Shown here: positions 37,511-46,475 of the stretch, piece after piece
Numbering within the stretch: position 1 is the stretch's first letter
Layout of the letters: each line of letters starts with the position of its first letter
NCBI RefSeq assembly: GCF_001687325.1
Contig: NZ_LZRD01000015.1
Location: 124,001-188,000, forward strand
Direction of reading: 5' to 3'
Origin: Streptomyces sp. PTY087I2
GTDB taxonomy: Bacteria > Actinomycetota > Actinomycetes > Streptomycetales > Streptomycetaceae
DNA length: 64,000 nucleotides
The notes under the pieces: generated by a model
What the model was told of the DNA's origin: nothing
What the model saw: the letters and a program-made list of their open reading frames with translations, nothing else
The model's database searches: none
Made by a program: the position numbers and the translations under genes

Positions 37511-39556
37511 TCAGACCGGCTGCGCGTACTCCCTGGTGGTCATGCCGCCGAGCCGGTACCTCAGCGTCGGCCGGTAGGTGCAGCCGACGGGGACACCGAG
37601 CGCCATCAACTGCTCCAGCAGGATGTCGTCCTCGGTGATCCGGTCCTCCATCTCCTGCGGCGTGCGGGTCCGGTGGAAGTTGAGCAGGCGCAACAGCCGC
37701 CGATCGAACAACCACTCGCCCATGTCGACCATCCCGCGGGTGCCGTCCGGCAGGGTGAAGGCCGTGCTGTCGCGGACGACCGGTCCGTCGTCCATGACTC
37801 CGACGGACCTCAGGTCCTCGAACCGCGCCAGCGAAGGCTCCCCGCCCGGGAGCCAGGGGAAGCGGGTGACACCGGTCGGCCGACTCTGCGCGTCGATCAG
37901 GGTGCGCCAGGAGTGGACCGCCGGAAGACCCGGCTCGGCGGCCTCCAGCAGACTGGCGAGATGGGTGGGCTCCCACTCGTTGTCATCGTCCAGGAACGCC
38001 ACGAAGTCCGCGCTCGTACGGCGTACCGCCAGATCGCGCAGGACCGCGATCCGGTCGAACGGATGCGCCACGGAGGAGTCCTGCTCGTCGATCCGGATGA
38101 CGCGCGCTTTCAGCGCCTCGGGAAGCGGGGGGAGCGCGGTGCCGAAGCCGTCGAGCCACAGGGTGGTCCGGACTTCGGCGTCGGTCTCCTGCGCGAGGAT
38201 GCTCCGCAACGCCTTGCCCAGGGTGGGGCGTTCGCCCTTGGTGATCACGACGACGTCGACCGTGACCGGGGACGGCGCGGGCGATTCGGAGGAACCTTCG
38301 CCCGCGCGGGGCACACCGTCGAGCCCCCGGCGCGCCGGGCGGCCCGACGTGGTGGCCGCCTCGTCGAGCACGCGGGCCAGTTCCTCGATCCGTTCGGGTT
38401 CGGCGAGGAACACCGGGTGTGGCACGACGACGCCGGATTCGTGCCACCGGCGGGAGAGGGGCGCGGAGAAGGACTCCGCCGGCAGCTCGGCGTACTGCTT
38501 GACCGTGGACGGCAGATACAGCGGACCCTCCGGTACGGGCGGGTACACCCGGTCGAGGGTCACACCTGTGCGTTCGTACACGGTGTCGATCAGTTCCGCG
38601 GGGCCGCGAGTGCCCCGCGGGATCCGCAGCGCCAGCCCGTAGAAGGTGCCCGCGGCCAGGATGCCAGGATCAGCGGGAACCTCCCAGCCCCGGCCGGTCA
38701 GCGCGGCGACGAAGCCGTCCGCGGCCTTCGCCCGCCGGGCCGCCTGCTCCGGGAACCGGGCCAGCTGGTCGATGAGCAGGGACGCCGACGTCTCGGCGAG
38801 CGCGTGATTGGCGCCGTGCAGGAGCCGGGCGGGTTCCAGTTCGTTGGGCGCGGCGGGCTCCGGGCTCTCCGCCAGCCGTCTGGAGTCCTTCACCAGCGAC
38901 TCCAGACGCGCGGCGAGGTCCGCGTCGTCGGTGAGGACGGCGCCGCCCTCACCGCAGGTGATGGTCTTCGTGGCCTGGAGGCTCATGAGGGAGAGGTCGC
39001 TCGACCCGCCGAGCGCGCTGCCGTCCGCCGCCGGACCGAACTGGCAGTGCGACATGTCCTCGATGACGGGGACTCCCGGCCACCGGGCCCTGGCCCTGGC
39101 CACGTCGAAGGTCTGGGCGTAGAGGTGGACGGCGAGGATCGCGCTCGGCGCTTGGTCGAGCGCGTCGGCCGAACCGCACGGGGACAGCTCGGTGGCGTCG
39201 AAGTACACCGGCCGTGCGCCGACCCGGAACACCGCGGTGGCGCAGCTCACCCAGGTCGTCGCGGGCATGGCGACGGTGTCGCCGGGCCCGATGCCGAGCG
39301 CGTGCAGGGCGACCACGATCGCACTGGATCCGTTGGTGGTCAGCACCGCGTGCTCGCGGCCGGACATCTCGGCCAGGGCACGGGCCGCGCGCCGGTTCGC
39401 CGACGGCCAGGCGCTGCGAGCCCCGCTCACGGCGAGCCGGCCGCTCAGCAGCGGCAGCACCAGCGCCTGCGCCGAACGCTCGTCCGTGACGGGCCACCCA
39501 GGCCACCCGGACCGCGGTCGCACGGCCGGGCGGCCGGAAGTCGTATCGTCGTTCAC
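37511..39556 (-). CDS. DegT-type sugar aminotransferase fused to a GT2 glycosyltransferase
   Basis: 681 residues, two enzymes in one chain. Residues about 1-405 are a DegT/DnrJ/EryC1 aminotransferase: LTTNGSSAIVVALHALGIGP, MPATTWVSCATAV, VIEDMSHCQFG and the PLP Lys in LQATKTITCGEGG (K197). Residues about 425-681 are a GT-A family 2 transferase: VDVVVITKGERPTLGKALRS and FVAFLDDDNEWEPTHL with the metal-binding acidic cluster. The linker is Pro/Ser/Gly-rich. The frame is unbroken across the join. Probable roles are 4-amination of a nucleotide ketosugar and transfer of a sugar; coupling of the two is inferred. Confidence 0.88.
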   Translation of the reverse strand: MNDDTTSGRPAVRPRSGWPGWPVTDERSAQALVLPLLSGRLAVSGARSAWPSANRRAARALAEMSGREHAVLTTNGSSAIVVALHALGIGPGDTVAMPATTWVSCATAVFRVGARPVYFDATELSPCGSADALDQAPSAILAVHLYAQTFDVARARARWPGVPVIEDMSHCQFGPAADGSALGGSSDLSLMSLQATKTITCGEGGAVLTDDADLAARLESLVKDSRRLAESPEPAAPNELEPARLLHGANHALAETSASLLIDQLARFPEQAARRAKAADGFVAALTGRGWEVPADPGILAAGTFYGLALRIPRGTRGPAELIDTVYERTGVTLDRVYPPVPEGPLYLPSTVKQYAELPAESFSAPLSRRWHESGVVVPHPVFLAEPERIEELARVLDEAATTSGRPARRGLDGVPRAGEGSSESPAPSPVTVDVVVITKGERPTLGKALRSILAQETDAEVRTTLWLDGFGTALPPLPEALKARVIRIDEQDSSVAHPFDRIAVLRDLAVRRTSADFVAFLDDDNEWEPTHLASLLEAAEPGLPAVHSWRTLIDAQSRPTGVTRFPWLPGGEPSLARFEDLRSVGVMDDGPVVRDSTAFTLPDGTRGMVDMGEWLFDRRLLRLLNFHRTRTPQEMEDRITEDDILLEQLMALGVPVGCTYRPTLRYRLGGMTTREYAQPV

Positions 39557-39565
39557 GGGGTGCTC

Positions 39566-40771
39566 CTATTCGGGGTGGGCCGCACGGCTCGTGACGTCGG
39601 CGATGGGCAGCAGGGCGGCGGGCGGCGCGCCGGCGGGAAGGCCGGGACCCGGATCGCTCCGGGGGACGCCGGCCGGGCACGAGGCGGCCGTCAGCCGGAC
39701 GATGTGCTGCGCGTAGTCGGGATTCGACTCCTCGTCGAAGTCCACGTACCGGTTGCGGTAGCACCAGTTGCATTCCTCGAAGCGGGGCGAGATGCCGCGC
39801 TCCCATGCGGCGTGCTCCGCCCTGAGCCGTTGGTAGGCGTCGCCGTTCCAGATCTGCTCGAAGGGCGTGGTGGTGAGGTCGCCCAGCAAGTAGGCGGAGC
39901 CCGGCGCACCGATCAGGTGGTCGCAGAAGCCCACCTTCCCGGTGTGGTTGACATAGCAGTACATCCAGGGATGCGTGCAGGTCTTCCCGGCGTGCTCGCT
40001 CACCGCCCATCCCTCGTCGAGTGCCGCCGCCAGCCTGACGTCGGCGCCGGTCTCCTCGGCGACGGCCGCGGCCTTCCGTACGGCACGGGCGAGGCGTTCC
40101 CGGTGGAAGCGGAGGTTGCCGGGGTCGTCGGAGCCGAGGGTCACCGGTGCCAGGTGCACCCGGAAGCCGAGGCCTCCGGCGATCTCGATGATCCGGTCGA
40201 GTTCGTCGAGCGCGGCGGCCTGCACCACCACATTGAGGTTGATGCCGTCGGTGCCGACGCCGCTGACACGGGCCTCGTCGGCGAGGATCTCGAGGTTCCG
40301 GAGGATGGTCCGGAGCTTCGCGCCCGTTCGCAGGGCGGCGAAGGTCGCCTCCTCCGCCGCGTCGAAGGACACGGTGATCAGGGACCGGTTGCGGACGAGG
40401 TGCCGCCACAGCCGCTCGTTCGGAACCGTCAGATTCGTGACCAGGCGGACCCGGCAGCCGTACGCGAGCGTCTTGTCGACGTACTCCGGAAAATTCCGCA
40501 GTACGGTGCTCTCACCCCAGCCGCGGAGGTCGACGATTTCGGCTGTCGGGAAGAGTTCTTCCGCGATGTGGTCGAACAGCTCGACGGACATGTTCTTCGA
40601 CCGGTCGAACGCACCGCCCGACCGGCACATGGGGCAGGAAAGATTGCAGTTCTCGGTGAGTTCGACGAAGAGTACGCGAGGCCGGCTGAGGAGCGATGTG
40701 CTGCCCGCTGCGAATTCTTGGAGATTCAGCTCGCGGTTCGCCTTGCGCGAGGCAGACGTTAATTCAGGCAT
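39566..40771 (-). CDS. Radical SAM/SPASM-domain enzyme
   Basis: 401 residues. The radical SAM cluster is ELTENCNLSCPMCRSGG (C42, C46, C49), then DLRGWGESTVLRNFPEYV and VTNLTVPNERL. The C-terminal SPASM-like region has CTHPWMYCYVNHTGKVGFCD and CNWCYRNRYVDFDEE, ligands for one or two auxiliary clusters. This architecture occurs in RiPP maturases and in sugar or cyclitol dehydrogenases such as BtrN. No precursor peptide gene was seen, so a carbohydrate substrate is favoured. Start chosen at 40771 with GGGA upstream. Confidence 0.87.
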   Translation of the reverse strand: MPELTSASRKANRELNLQEFAAGSTSLLSRPRVLFVELTENCNLSCPMCRSGGAFDRSKNMSVELFDHIAEELFPTAEIVDLRGWGESTVLRNFPEYVDKTLAYGCRVRLVTNLTVPNERLWRHLVRNRSLITVSFDAAEEATFAALRTGAKLRTILRNLEILADEARVSGVGTDGINLNVVVQAAALDELDRIIEIAGGLGFRVHLAPVTLGSDDPGNLRFHRERLARAVRKAAAVAEETGADVRLAAALDEGWAVSEHAGKTCTHPWMYCYVNHTGKVGFCDHLIGAPGSAYLLGDLTTTPFEQIWNGDAYQRLRAEHAAWERGISPRFEECNWCYRNRYVDFDEESNPDYAQHIVRLTAASCPAGVPRSDPGPGLPAGAPPAALLPIADVTSRAAHPE

Positions 40772-40844
40772 TGCATTTTCCCGGCCGCCGCCTTGTGTTT
40801 CGGGCACGTCAAACCATTCTCCCGTCCGTGCTCGTCTTTGTCCT

Positions 40845-42266
40845 TCATTCCGTGCGATGCGCGGTGAGGTCGGACAGCCGGGTCAGCGGCCAGTCCACCG
40901 CCTCGATCTCGAAGGACCTGGATGCCCCGGCGTGTTCCTGCGGTGGTTCGGCGCGGTCGAGCCCGATGAAGCGGAATTGCTGGAACTCGCGTGGCACCGC
41001 GACGGTGTGTTCCCAGTACGGGCGGTCTCCCGGGCCGAGAGCGGCCGACAGTTCGGGATCAGGCGAGCGGTGGGGTGCGGTGGAGACGTCGCAGAGCACC
41101 ATCACCCTGGCGGCGCACCGCAGGGCCTCGTCGAGAACCCGGCAGGCCGTGGCCTCCGGCAGCGCCCGCCAGTAGTCGGTGATCACGGCGAGGTCGGCCT
41201 GCCGGTCGGCCAGTGGGAGCCGGGTCCCGATCAGCCGGTAGGAGGTGTCGGCCGAGGACGCCTCGGTGGGGCCGACGGTCCAGGCCGGCCGGGGCAGGTC
41301 CCGGGGCCAGGCGGCCGAGGAGCCGATGAGAACGGTGCGCTCCGCCTCGGCGATGGCCTTCGTCGCCGCGGGCAGCGCGGACAGCCGCGCCGTGTCGAGC
41401 GACCGGGGGTCGAGCCGCGCGGTGAAGGCGTCGAGCGCCGGGATCACGGTCCGCGCGTTCAGGAGGTCGAAGCTGCACACGGCCTCGACCTCGAACAGCG
41501 GATGGCGGGTGAACAGCAGGAACTCGTTCCGGCGGTCCCGCAGCAGGTCGCGGTGGCGGGCCCGCTCATGGGGCTGGTGCAGGGCGCGGGCAGTGGGGAC
41601 GAACCGGGTCGCAAGCCCCGCGAGCCCGAGCCGCAGGCCGAGTTCCATGTCCTCGACGCCCTTGACCGGGAAGCTTTCGTCGAAGCCGCCGACCGTGTGG
41701 AAGGCGTCGCGCGGGACGCTGACGTTGTGCGTCCAGAAGAACGCCCAGGCGCCGTGACTGTCCGGGGACAGCAGCTCGTCCAGGGGATCGCGCAGAACCT
41801 CGTGGGATTCCGCCCGGGTGAACACCTCGTCGATCGCGTGCCAGTCCCATGCGGCGCCGACCCGCAGGGCCCAGGTCTCGGGCGTCAGTTCACGTCCGTA
41901 CGTGTAGCCGCAGGCGGCGATCGGCCGGGTGGCCTGCGCCGCCAGGTGAGCGGTCAGGAGGTCCGGGTGCGCCACGCAGTCGACGTCCAGGAAGACGAGC
42001 ACCTTTCCGGCGGCGAGCGCGGCACCCCGGTTCCTGGCGCCGGCCGCACCGAGGCTCTCGGGATTCCTGACGACCCGCAGGTCGATGGCGTCGGCCAGGC
42101 CGCGCTCGGCCTCGCAGAGTGCGGCCATGTCGTCGCGTGAGCCGTCGTCCACCACGATGACTTCGAATGCGTCGGCGGGCAGAGACTGGAATGTGAGACT
42201 CCGAAGAGTCCTCAGTAATTCATCGGGTCGGTTATGCGCCGGAATTACGACGGAGACGTCAGGCAC
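40845..42266 (-). CDS. GT2 glycosyltransferase with methyltransferase-like C-terminal part
   Basis: 473 residues. Residues 1-270 are a GT-A family 2 domain: VPDVSVVIPAHNRPDELLRT, VIVVDDGSRDD, VLVFLDVDCVAHPD and the acceptor-side VKGVEDMELGLRLGLAG. The last ~190 residues (from about 290) look like a Rossmann fold with ADLAVITDYWRALPEA and RVMVLCDVS but no SAM-binding glycine motif, possibly a degenerate methyltransferase. GGAGGT lies nine bases ahead of GTG 42266; ATG 42275 abuts it and ATG 42296 lacks a site. First gene of the operon. Confidence 0.83.
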   Translation of the reverse strand: MPDVSVVIPAHNRPDELLRTLRSLTFQSLPADAFEVIVVDDGSRDDMAALCEAERGLADAIDLRVVRNPESLGAAGARNRGAALAAGKVLVFLDVDCVAHPDLLTAHLAAQATRPIAACGYTYGRELTPETWALRVGAAWDWHAIDEVFTRAESHEVLRDPLDELLSPDSHGAWAFFWTHNVSVPRDAFHTVGGFDESFPVKGVEDMELGLRLGLAGLATRFVPTARALHQPHERARHRDLLRDRRNEFLLFTRHPLFEVEAVCSFDLLNARTVIPALDAFTARLDPRSLDTARLSALPAATKAIAEAERTVLIGSSAAWPRDLPRPAWTVGPTEASSADTSYRLIGTRLPLADRQADLAVITDYWRALPEATACRVLDEALRCAARVMVLCDVSTAPHRSPDPELSAALGPGDRPYWEHTVAVPREFQQFRFIGLDRAEPPQEHAGASRSFEIEAVDWPLTRLSDLTAHRTE

Positions 42267-42572
42267 TTCGGGCATACCTCCAAGCAGACACAGCATCTCG
42301 TTCTGGGTCGCTGAGGACCCGATTCCAGATAGCGCTCTCTCGGGATGTCGTGAGCCTAGGCACGGCCCGAAGATCCAGTCAAGGGCTCGACTCCCGGGGC
42401 GTCATTGAAAGCCCCGATGTCAGGGATGACCGGTATCGACCGGTTGATAGGGTGAAAGGGAGGCTTTATGGGGTCTTGGCGTGCACGTTATAAACCCTTG
42501 ACTCTTATGCGAGCCGCTTGTTAGCGTGCTGGCTTTGTTCGATCCGTATCGTCGATTCGACAAGAGGTATCG
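42267..42572. promoter_or_regulatory. Divergent control region of the island
   Basis: 306 bases between the two transcription directions. Plus-strand promoter: TTGACT (42498-42503), 18-base spacer, TAGCGT (42522-42527). Minus-strand promoter: TTGACT (42377-42382), 18-base spacer, TAGGCT (42353-42358). Between them lie ACCGGT-atcg-ACCGGT (42429-42444) and CGGGGC-N10-GCCCCG (42395-42416), possible operators. No regulator gene was found in the island. Confidence 0.65.
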
Positions 42573-43517
42573 ATGAAGTGCGTGGTCATCACAGGCGGAG
42601 CCGGGTTCGTCGGATCTCATTTAGCGGATTATTTTCTGCGCTCCGGAAGCCGGGTGGTCTGCCTGGACGATTTCAGTTCAGGACGCTGGGAGAACCTGGA
42701 ATCACAACGGAGCGGCGCACTGGAAGTCCAGCCTGTCGATGTCGCGGACGAGTGCGATGTGGCGGGCCCGGTCGACGCGGTACTGCACTTCGCCTCGCCG
42801 GCCTCCCCGGCCGACTACCTGCGGACGCCGCTGGCCGCCATGCGGGCGGGCTCGCTGGGGACGCTGAACGCGCTCGAACTGGCCCGCCGCAAGGGCGCGC
42901 GGTTCCTGCTCGCGTCGACGAGTGAGGTGTACGGCGATCCGCAGGTGCACCCGCAGGAGGAGAGCTACTGGGGGCATGTGAACCCGGTCGGCCCCCGCAG
43001 CGTCTACGACGAGGCGAAGAGGTTCGGTGAGGCGCTGACCATGGCCTACCGGCGGCAGCACGATGCCGATGTGGCCATCGTCCGCATCTTCAACACCTTC
43101 GGCCCGCGCATGCGTCACGACGACGGCCGGGCCGTGCCCACCTTCATCAGCCAGGCGCTGTCCGGTGCCCCCATCACCGTCTCCGGGGACGGCAGTCAGA
43201 CCCGGTCGTTCTGCTACGTGGACGACCTGGTCGAGGGCGTCGTCAGAATGCTCGAATCGAAACTGGTCGGGCCGGTGAACCTCGGCAACCCCGAGGAGAT
43301 CCGGATAGACGAGATCGCCCGGCGGATCATCGAGCTGACCCGCTCGACGTCGCGGATCGAACTCGTCGACCGGCCGACGGACGACCCCGAGCGCCGTCGG
43401 CCGGACATCTCGAAGGCGCGGGGTGAGCTGGGCTGGGAGCCCAGATTCACCGCAGAGGACGGGCTCAGACGGACGATCGACTGGTTTCGCCACCTGGCCC
43501 AGGCTCCTGCGGCATGA
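42573..43517 (+). CDS. UDP-glucuronate decarboxylase-like NAD-dependent sugar epimerase/dehydratase
   Basis: 314 residues, extended short-chain reductase. Nucleotide motif VVITGGAGFVGSHLADYF, then the UXS signature HFASPASPADYL, STSEVYGDPQVHPQEESYWG and VNPVGPRSVYDEAKRFGE (Y145, K149 catalytic), and RIFNTFGPRMRHDDGR. UXS enzymes turn UDP-glucuronate into UDP-xylose through a UDP-4-keto-pentose. AAGAGG lies ahead of the ATG. In this island it probably supplies the sugar skeleton; a UDP-glucose dehydrogenase would have to be encoded elsewhere. Confidence 0.88.
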   Translation: MKCVVITGGAGFVGSHLADYFLRSGSRVVCLDDFSSGRWENLESQRSGALEVQPVDVADECDVAGPVDAVLHFASPASPADYLRTPLAAMRAGSLGTLNALELARRKGARFLLASTSEVYGDPQVHPQEESYWGHVNPVGPRSVYDEAKRFGEALTMAYRRQHDADVAIVRIFNTFGPRMRHDDGRAVPTFISQALSGAPITVSGDGSQTRSFCYVDDLVEGVVRMLESKLVGPVNLGNPEEIRIDEIARRIIELTRSTSRIELVDRPTDDPERRRPDISKARGELGWEPRFTAEDGLRRTIDWFRHLAQAPAA

Positions 43518-43529
43518 CGCGGGTCCTGA

Positions 43530-43552
43530 CCGGCGGGCGCCGCGCCCGCCGG
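43530..43552. terminator. Bidirectional terminator between convergent genes
   Basis: CCGGCGGGC (43530-43538) pairs with GCCCGCCGG (43544-43552), five-base loop. It fills the 53-base gap between the UXS-like gene and the convergent kinase gene. Confidence 0.6.
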
Positions 43553-43570
43553 CCGGAACCCTCCGTCGCG

Positions 43571-44599
43571 CTACCGCCCGGCTTCGGCGGCGAGGGCGAG
43601 GACCTTGCGCACGCCCTCCGGCTCCGGCAGCGACCGGAGCGTGGTGTCGAGCTGGTCCCCCGCGAAGTCGCGGAGATCCGACGCGTGGTCCGCGTCCAGC
43701 GCCACATGGCCCTGGGTGAAGATGTGGTTGAGGGTGATGGCCAGTTGCATGCTCATCGATTCCTCGCTCAGGTCGACGCTCCCACCGTGCGCGACGTACG
43801 CGGCGAGAGCCTCGGACACGGCACCGCTGTCGACGTCCGAGCCGTGCGTGTACCAGCGCAGCAGAACCGACGCGAGCTCCCGCTCCGGCACGGCGGGGCC
43901 CACGTCGTCCCAGTCGAGCAGGGCGTGGTCCTGGCCGCCGAGGCGCAGCACGTTGGAACTCTGGAGGTCCCGGTGGCAGAGGATCATGGCGTCCGGGGAG
44001 GCCGGGGCCACCCATCCGCCGAGCGCCGAGATCTGCTCGGCCTTCGCGGCCAGTTCGCCGTACCACGGGGCCTTCGCCTCGGCGGCGGCCGACAGCAGTT
44101 CCTTCCAGTCGCCGGCGTCCGGCACCGCCTCGTACCAGGGGTCGACGGGCAGGCCCGCCGCGGACACCCGCAGCCCGTGCAGCCGGGCCAGCGTGGTGCC
44201 GAGCCACCGCGCGGCCCCGCGCTGGGTCTCCGCGTCCGCGACCGGGCTGCCCTCGACCCACGAGTACGCCCTGAGCCGGGCACCGTCCGGTCCGGACAGC
44301 ACGTGCCCCCCGTTGACGGTAGGGATGTTCTCGGGGGCCGTGACCCCTGCCCCGGCGGCGAGGTCACGGAGAGCGACCTCGGTCTCGACGTGCTCCCACC
44401 CTTCGGACCAACTCATCTCCTTGACCGCGAAACTGCCGCGAACGGTGTCGATCCTCCAGATCTGGCCCATGGCACCCCGGCCGGCCCGGGTGACGGACAC
44501 CTCCTGGTCGGGAAATCCGAATCCGGCGCAGACCCATTCGATCTGTGAAGGTAAAGACCCGGAGTTGGCAGGGGTGTCATTCTTTGAGTTTTCTGACAA
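43571..44599 (-). CDS. APH-family phosphotransferase
   Basis: 342 residues of the aminoglycoside phosphotransferase/choline kinase fold. GRGAMGQIWRIDTVRGSFAV with the ATP Lys in FAVKEM, the catalytic loop ILCHRDLQSSNVLRLGG, and the metal Asp in HALLDWDDVGP. Such enzymes phosphorylate hydroxyls of aminoglycosides, macrolides, sugars or choline. In a glycosylation cluster it could give self-resistance or a sugar kinase step. The start is TTG at 44599, uncertain, with GGGAATGAG upstream. Only 26 bases separate it from the divergent GT8 gene. Confidence 0.82.
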   Translation of the reverse strand: MSENSKNDTPANSGSLPSQIEWVCAGFGFPDQEVSVTRAGRGAMGQIWRIDTVRGSFAVKEMSWSEGWEHVETEVALRDLAAGAGVTAPENIPTVNGGHVLSGPDGARLRAYSWVEGSPVADAETQRGAARWLGTTLARLHGLRVSAAGLPVDPWYEAVPDAGDWKELLSAAAEAKAPWYGELAAKAEQISALGGWVAPASPDAMILCHRDLQSSNVLRLGGQDHALLDWDDVGPAVPERELASVLLRWYTHGSDVDSGAVSEALAAYVAHGGSVDLSEESMSMQLAITLNHIFTQGHVALDADHASDLRDFAGDQLDTTLRSLPEPEGVRKVLALAAEAGR

Positions 44600-44625
44600 G
44601 ATCTCATTCCCATCTGTGGGGAGTC

Positions 44626-45594
44626 ATGGCGGATCAGGATCATCGTAACGGACCCAGAACGGATCTTCCACCCTCGAGTAATTTTTCGGCGACAGCGCTT
44701 CGCGTGGCCTTTGCGGTCGATGAAAGATATGTGCTGCCGCTGGCCGCATCGGTGCGATCGTTGCTGGAAAATTCCACATTCGACGAGGTCGAGCTGTACG
44801 TCCTCTCTTTCGGGATATCAGAAGAATCGCGCGACCGGCTGACCCGCTCCTGGGAGGAGTGGGGTGCCGTGTGCCGATTCGTCGACATAAGGTCCCCCCT
44901 CCTCGCCGGACTGCCGGAGAATTCGCGGGCCACGCCGTACACCACGGTGGCCACCTACGGGCGGCTCCTGCTGCCGCGGGTGCTGCCGCCGGACTGGGAC
45001 CGGGTGCTGTATCTCGACGCCGACACGCTCACGGTCGCCTCGCTGGCCCCGCTCTGGGGTACCGAACTCGGCACCGTACCGGTCGCCGCCGTCCAGGACC
45101 GCGAGATACGGTTCGTCTCCAGCCACCACGGCATCCAGGACTGGGCGGCCCTGGGCATGGAGCGGGAAACCCCCTACTTCAATGCCGGTGTGCTGCTGAT
45201 CAACCTTGACCAGTGGCGCGCGACGGCATTGGCCGAAAAGGCGTTGCGGTACATCAGTGACCATTCCGAGAGTATTCTGCACATGGATCAAGAGGGGCTG
45301 AACGCCGTTATCTCGGGTAATTTCGTTCTGCTGGGGGACGAGTGGAACGTCTCCAGCTATTGGCATGATCCGGCACATCGGACCGGCCCTTTCCAGGATA
45401 TCCTGGAAAGGGCTGCAATTCGCCACTTCACCTGGCGGGACAAGCCTTGGACGACCCCGGTCCGCACCTCGGGTTCGGACCTCTTCTTCGGCTATCTGGA
45501 CAGAACCCCGTGGAGAGGCCGGCGCCCCTGGGATGAAGAGGCGGAATCAGCGGCGGAGACGCAGCCCGGAAAGGACGGAGGGGTCAGCAGATGA
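44626..45594 (+). CDS. GT8-family glycosyltransferase
   Basis: 322 residues. GT8/LgtC-like layout: RVAFAVDERYVLPLAASVRSLLE, the metal-binding DxD in VLYLDADTLTVASL, YFNAGVLLINLDQWR and the C-terminal FTWRDKPWTTP. Retaining transferases of this family use UDP-hexoses or pentoses. GGGGAG lies ahead of the ATG. The stop overlaps the next start (ATGA), so it begins a four-gene run of sugar genes. Confidence 0.9.
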   Translation: MADQDHRNGPRTDLPPSSNFSATALRVAFAVDERYVLPLAASVRSLLENSTFDEVELYVLSFGISEESRDRLTRSWEEWGAVCRFVDIRSPLLAGLPENSRATPYTTVATYGRLLLPRVLPPDWDRVLYLDADTLTVASLAPLWGTELGTVPVAAVQDREIRFVSSHHGIQDWAALGMERETPYFNAGVLLINLDQWRATALAEKALRYISDHSESILHMDQEGLNAVISGNFVLLGDEWNVSSYWHDPAHRTGPFQDILERAAIRHFTWRDKPWTTPVRTSGSDLFFGYLDRTPWRGRRPWDEEAESAAETQPGKDGGVSR

Positions 45595-46475
45595 GAATCC
45601 GCATGGTGTCGGTCGTGGGTGGGGACATGTCCCTCCTCCCACATGCGCTGAACCACTACACCGGGCTCGGTGTCACCGATTTCCACCTCGTGCGCCAGCT
45701 CGACCCCGCAGAGGACGGGTCCGCGCTGGCCGCCTCGGAAGCGGTGATGGCGGCGGCCGGCCTCTCGTTCGCGCAGGTTGTCCGCAGCCCCTGGGCCGAG
45801 GACCTCAACCCCCGGCTCATCCGCGCCCAGATGGAGAGCCACCCGGACGACTGGTGGCTGCTGGCGGACCTGGACGAGTTCCATGTCTACGACCGGCCCC
45901 TCCAGGACGTCGTCGACCACTGCGAGAGCGGCGGCTTCGACTACGTGAAGGGGGCGGTCCTCGACCGGGTGACCCTGGACGGATCGCTTCCCGAACTGGA
46001 TCCCGTGACGAGCCTCTGGGACCAGTTCCCGCTGGCCGGTCCGCTCACCCTGCGCCTGCTCCAGGCGCGCCCCACACAGGTCACGCTGGCCCGCGGCTCC
46101 GTCCGCGTCGACTTCGGCCAGCACCGTGCCTGGACCGGCACCCCCGCGCCGTGGGACGAGATCTACACGCAGGTGGACCACTTCAAGTGGACGGCGTCGG
46201 TCCGGCCACGGCTCGAAAGGCGCATCCAGGCATACGCGTCCGGGGAGTGGCCCGTGATGAACACGTGCATCATCGACGAGTCGAGAAGGGTCCTGGACCA
46301 TCTCCTGGAGCACGGGGAGAGGATCGACGTCGGCAACCCGGAGTTCGCGTTCGAGAGGTGCGGGAAGGGCGGGTACCGGGCATGGCCCCAGTTCGCCCGC
46401 ATGATGCAGGAGTTGTACGAGCCGGACGATGCGAGGCGCCGGGAGCGATGGCTGCTGCGGCACGGCCTGAAGTGA
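45591..46475 (+). CDS. GT2/GT92-like glycosyltransferase family protein
   Basis: 294 residues. MVSVVGGDMSLLPHALNHYTGLGV is the start of the family fold (PF13704-like), the acidic metal motif is WLLADLDEFHVYD, and further conserved-looking segments are DQFPLAGPLTLRLLQ and the C-terminal FERCGKGGYRAWPQ. No membrane segment. Translationally coupled to the GT8 gene (ATGA) and overlapped by the next gene. Donor and acceptor unknown. Confidence 0.78.
   Translation: MRIRMVSVVGGDMSLLPHALNHYTGLGVTDFHLVRQLDPAEDGSALAASEAVMAAAGLSFAQVVRSPWAEDLNPRLIRAQMESHPDDWWLLADLDEFHVYDRPLQDVVDHCESGGFDYVKGAVLDRVTLDGSLPELDPVTSLWDQFPLAGPLTLRLLQARPTQVTLARGSVRVDFGQHRAWTGTPAPWDEIYTQVDHFKWTASVRPRLERRIQAYASGEWPVMNTCIIDESRRVLDHLLEHGERIDVGNPEFAFERCGKGGYRAWPQFARMMQELYEPDDARRRERWLLRHGLK

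Noticed and set aside
39557..40844. RiPP precursor peptide next to the SPASM radical SAM gene
   Set aside because: Gaps are 9 and 73 bases and contain no short coding frame with leader-like features.
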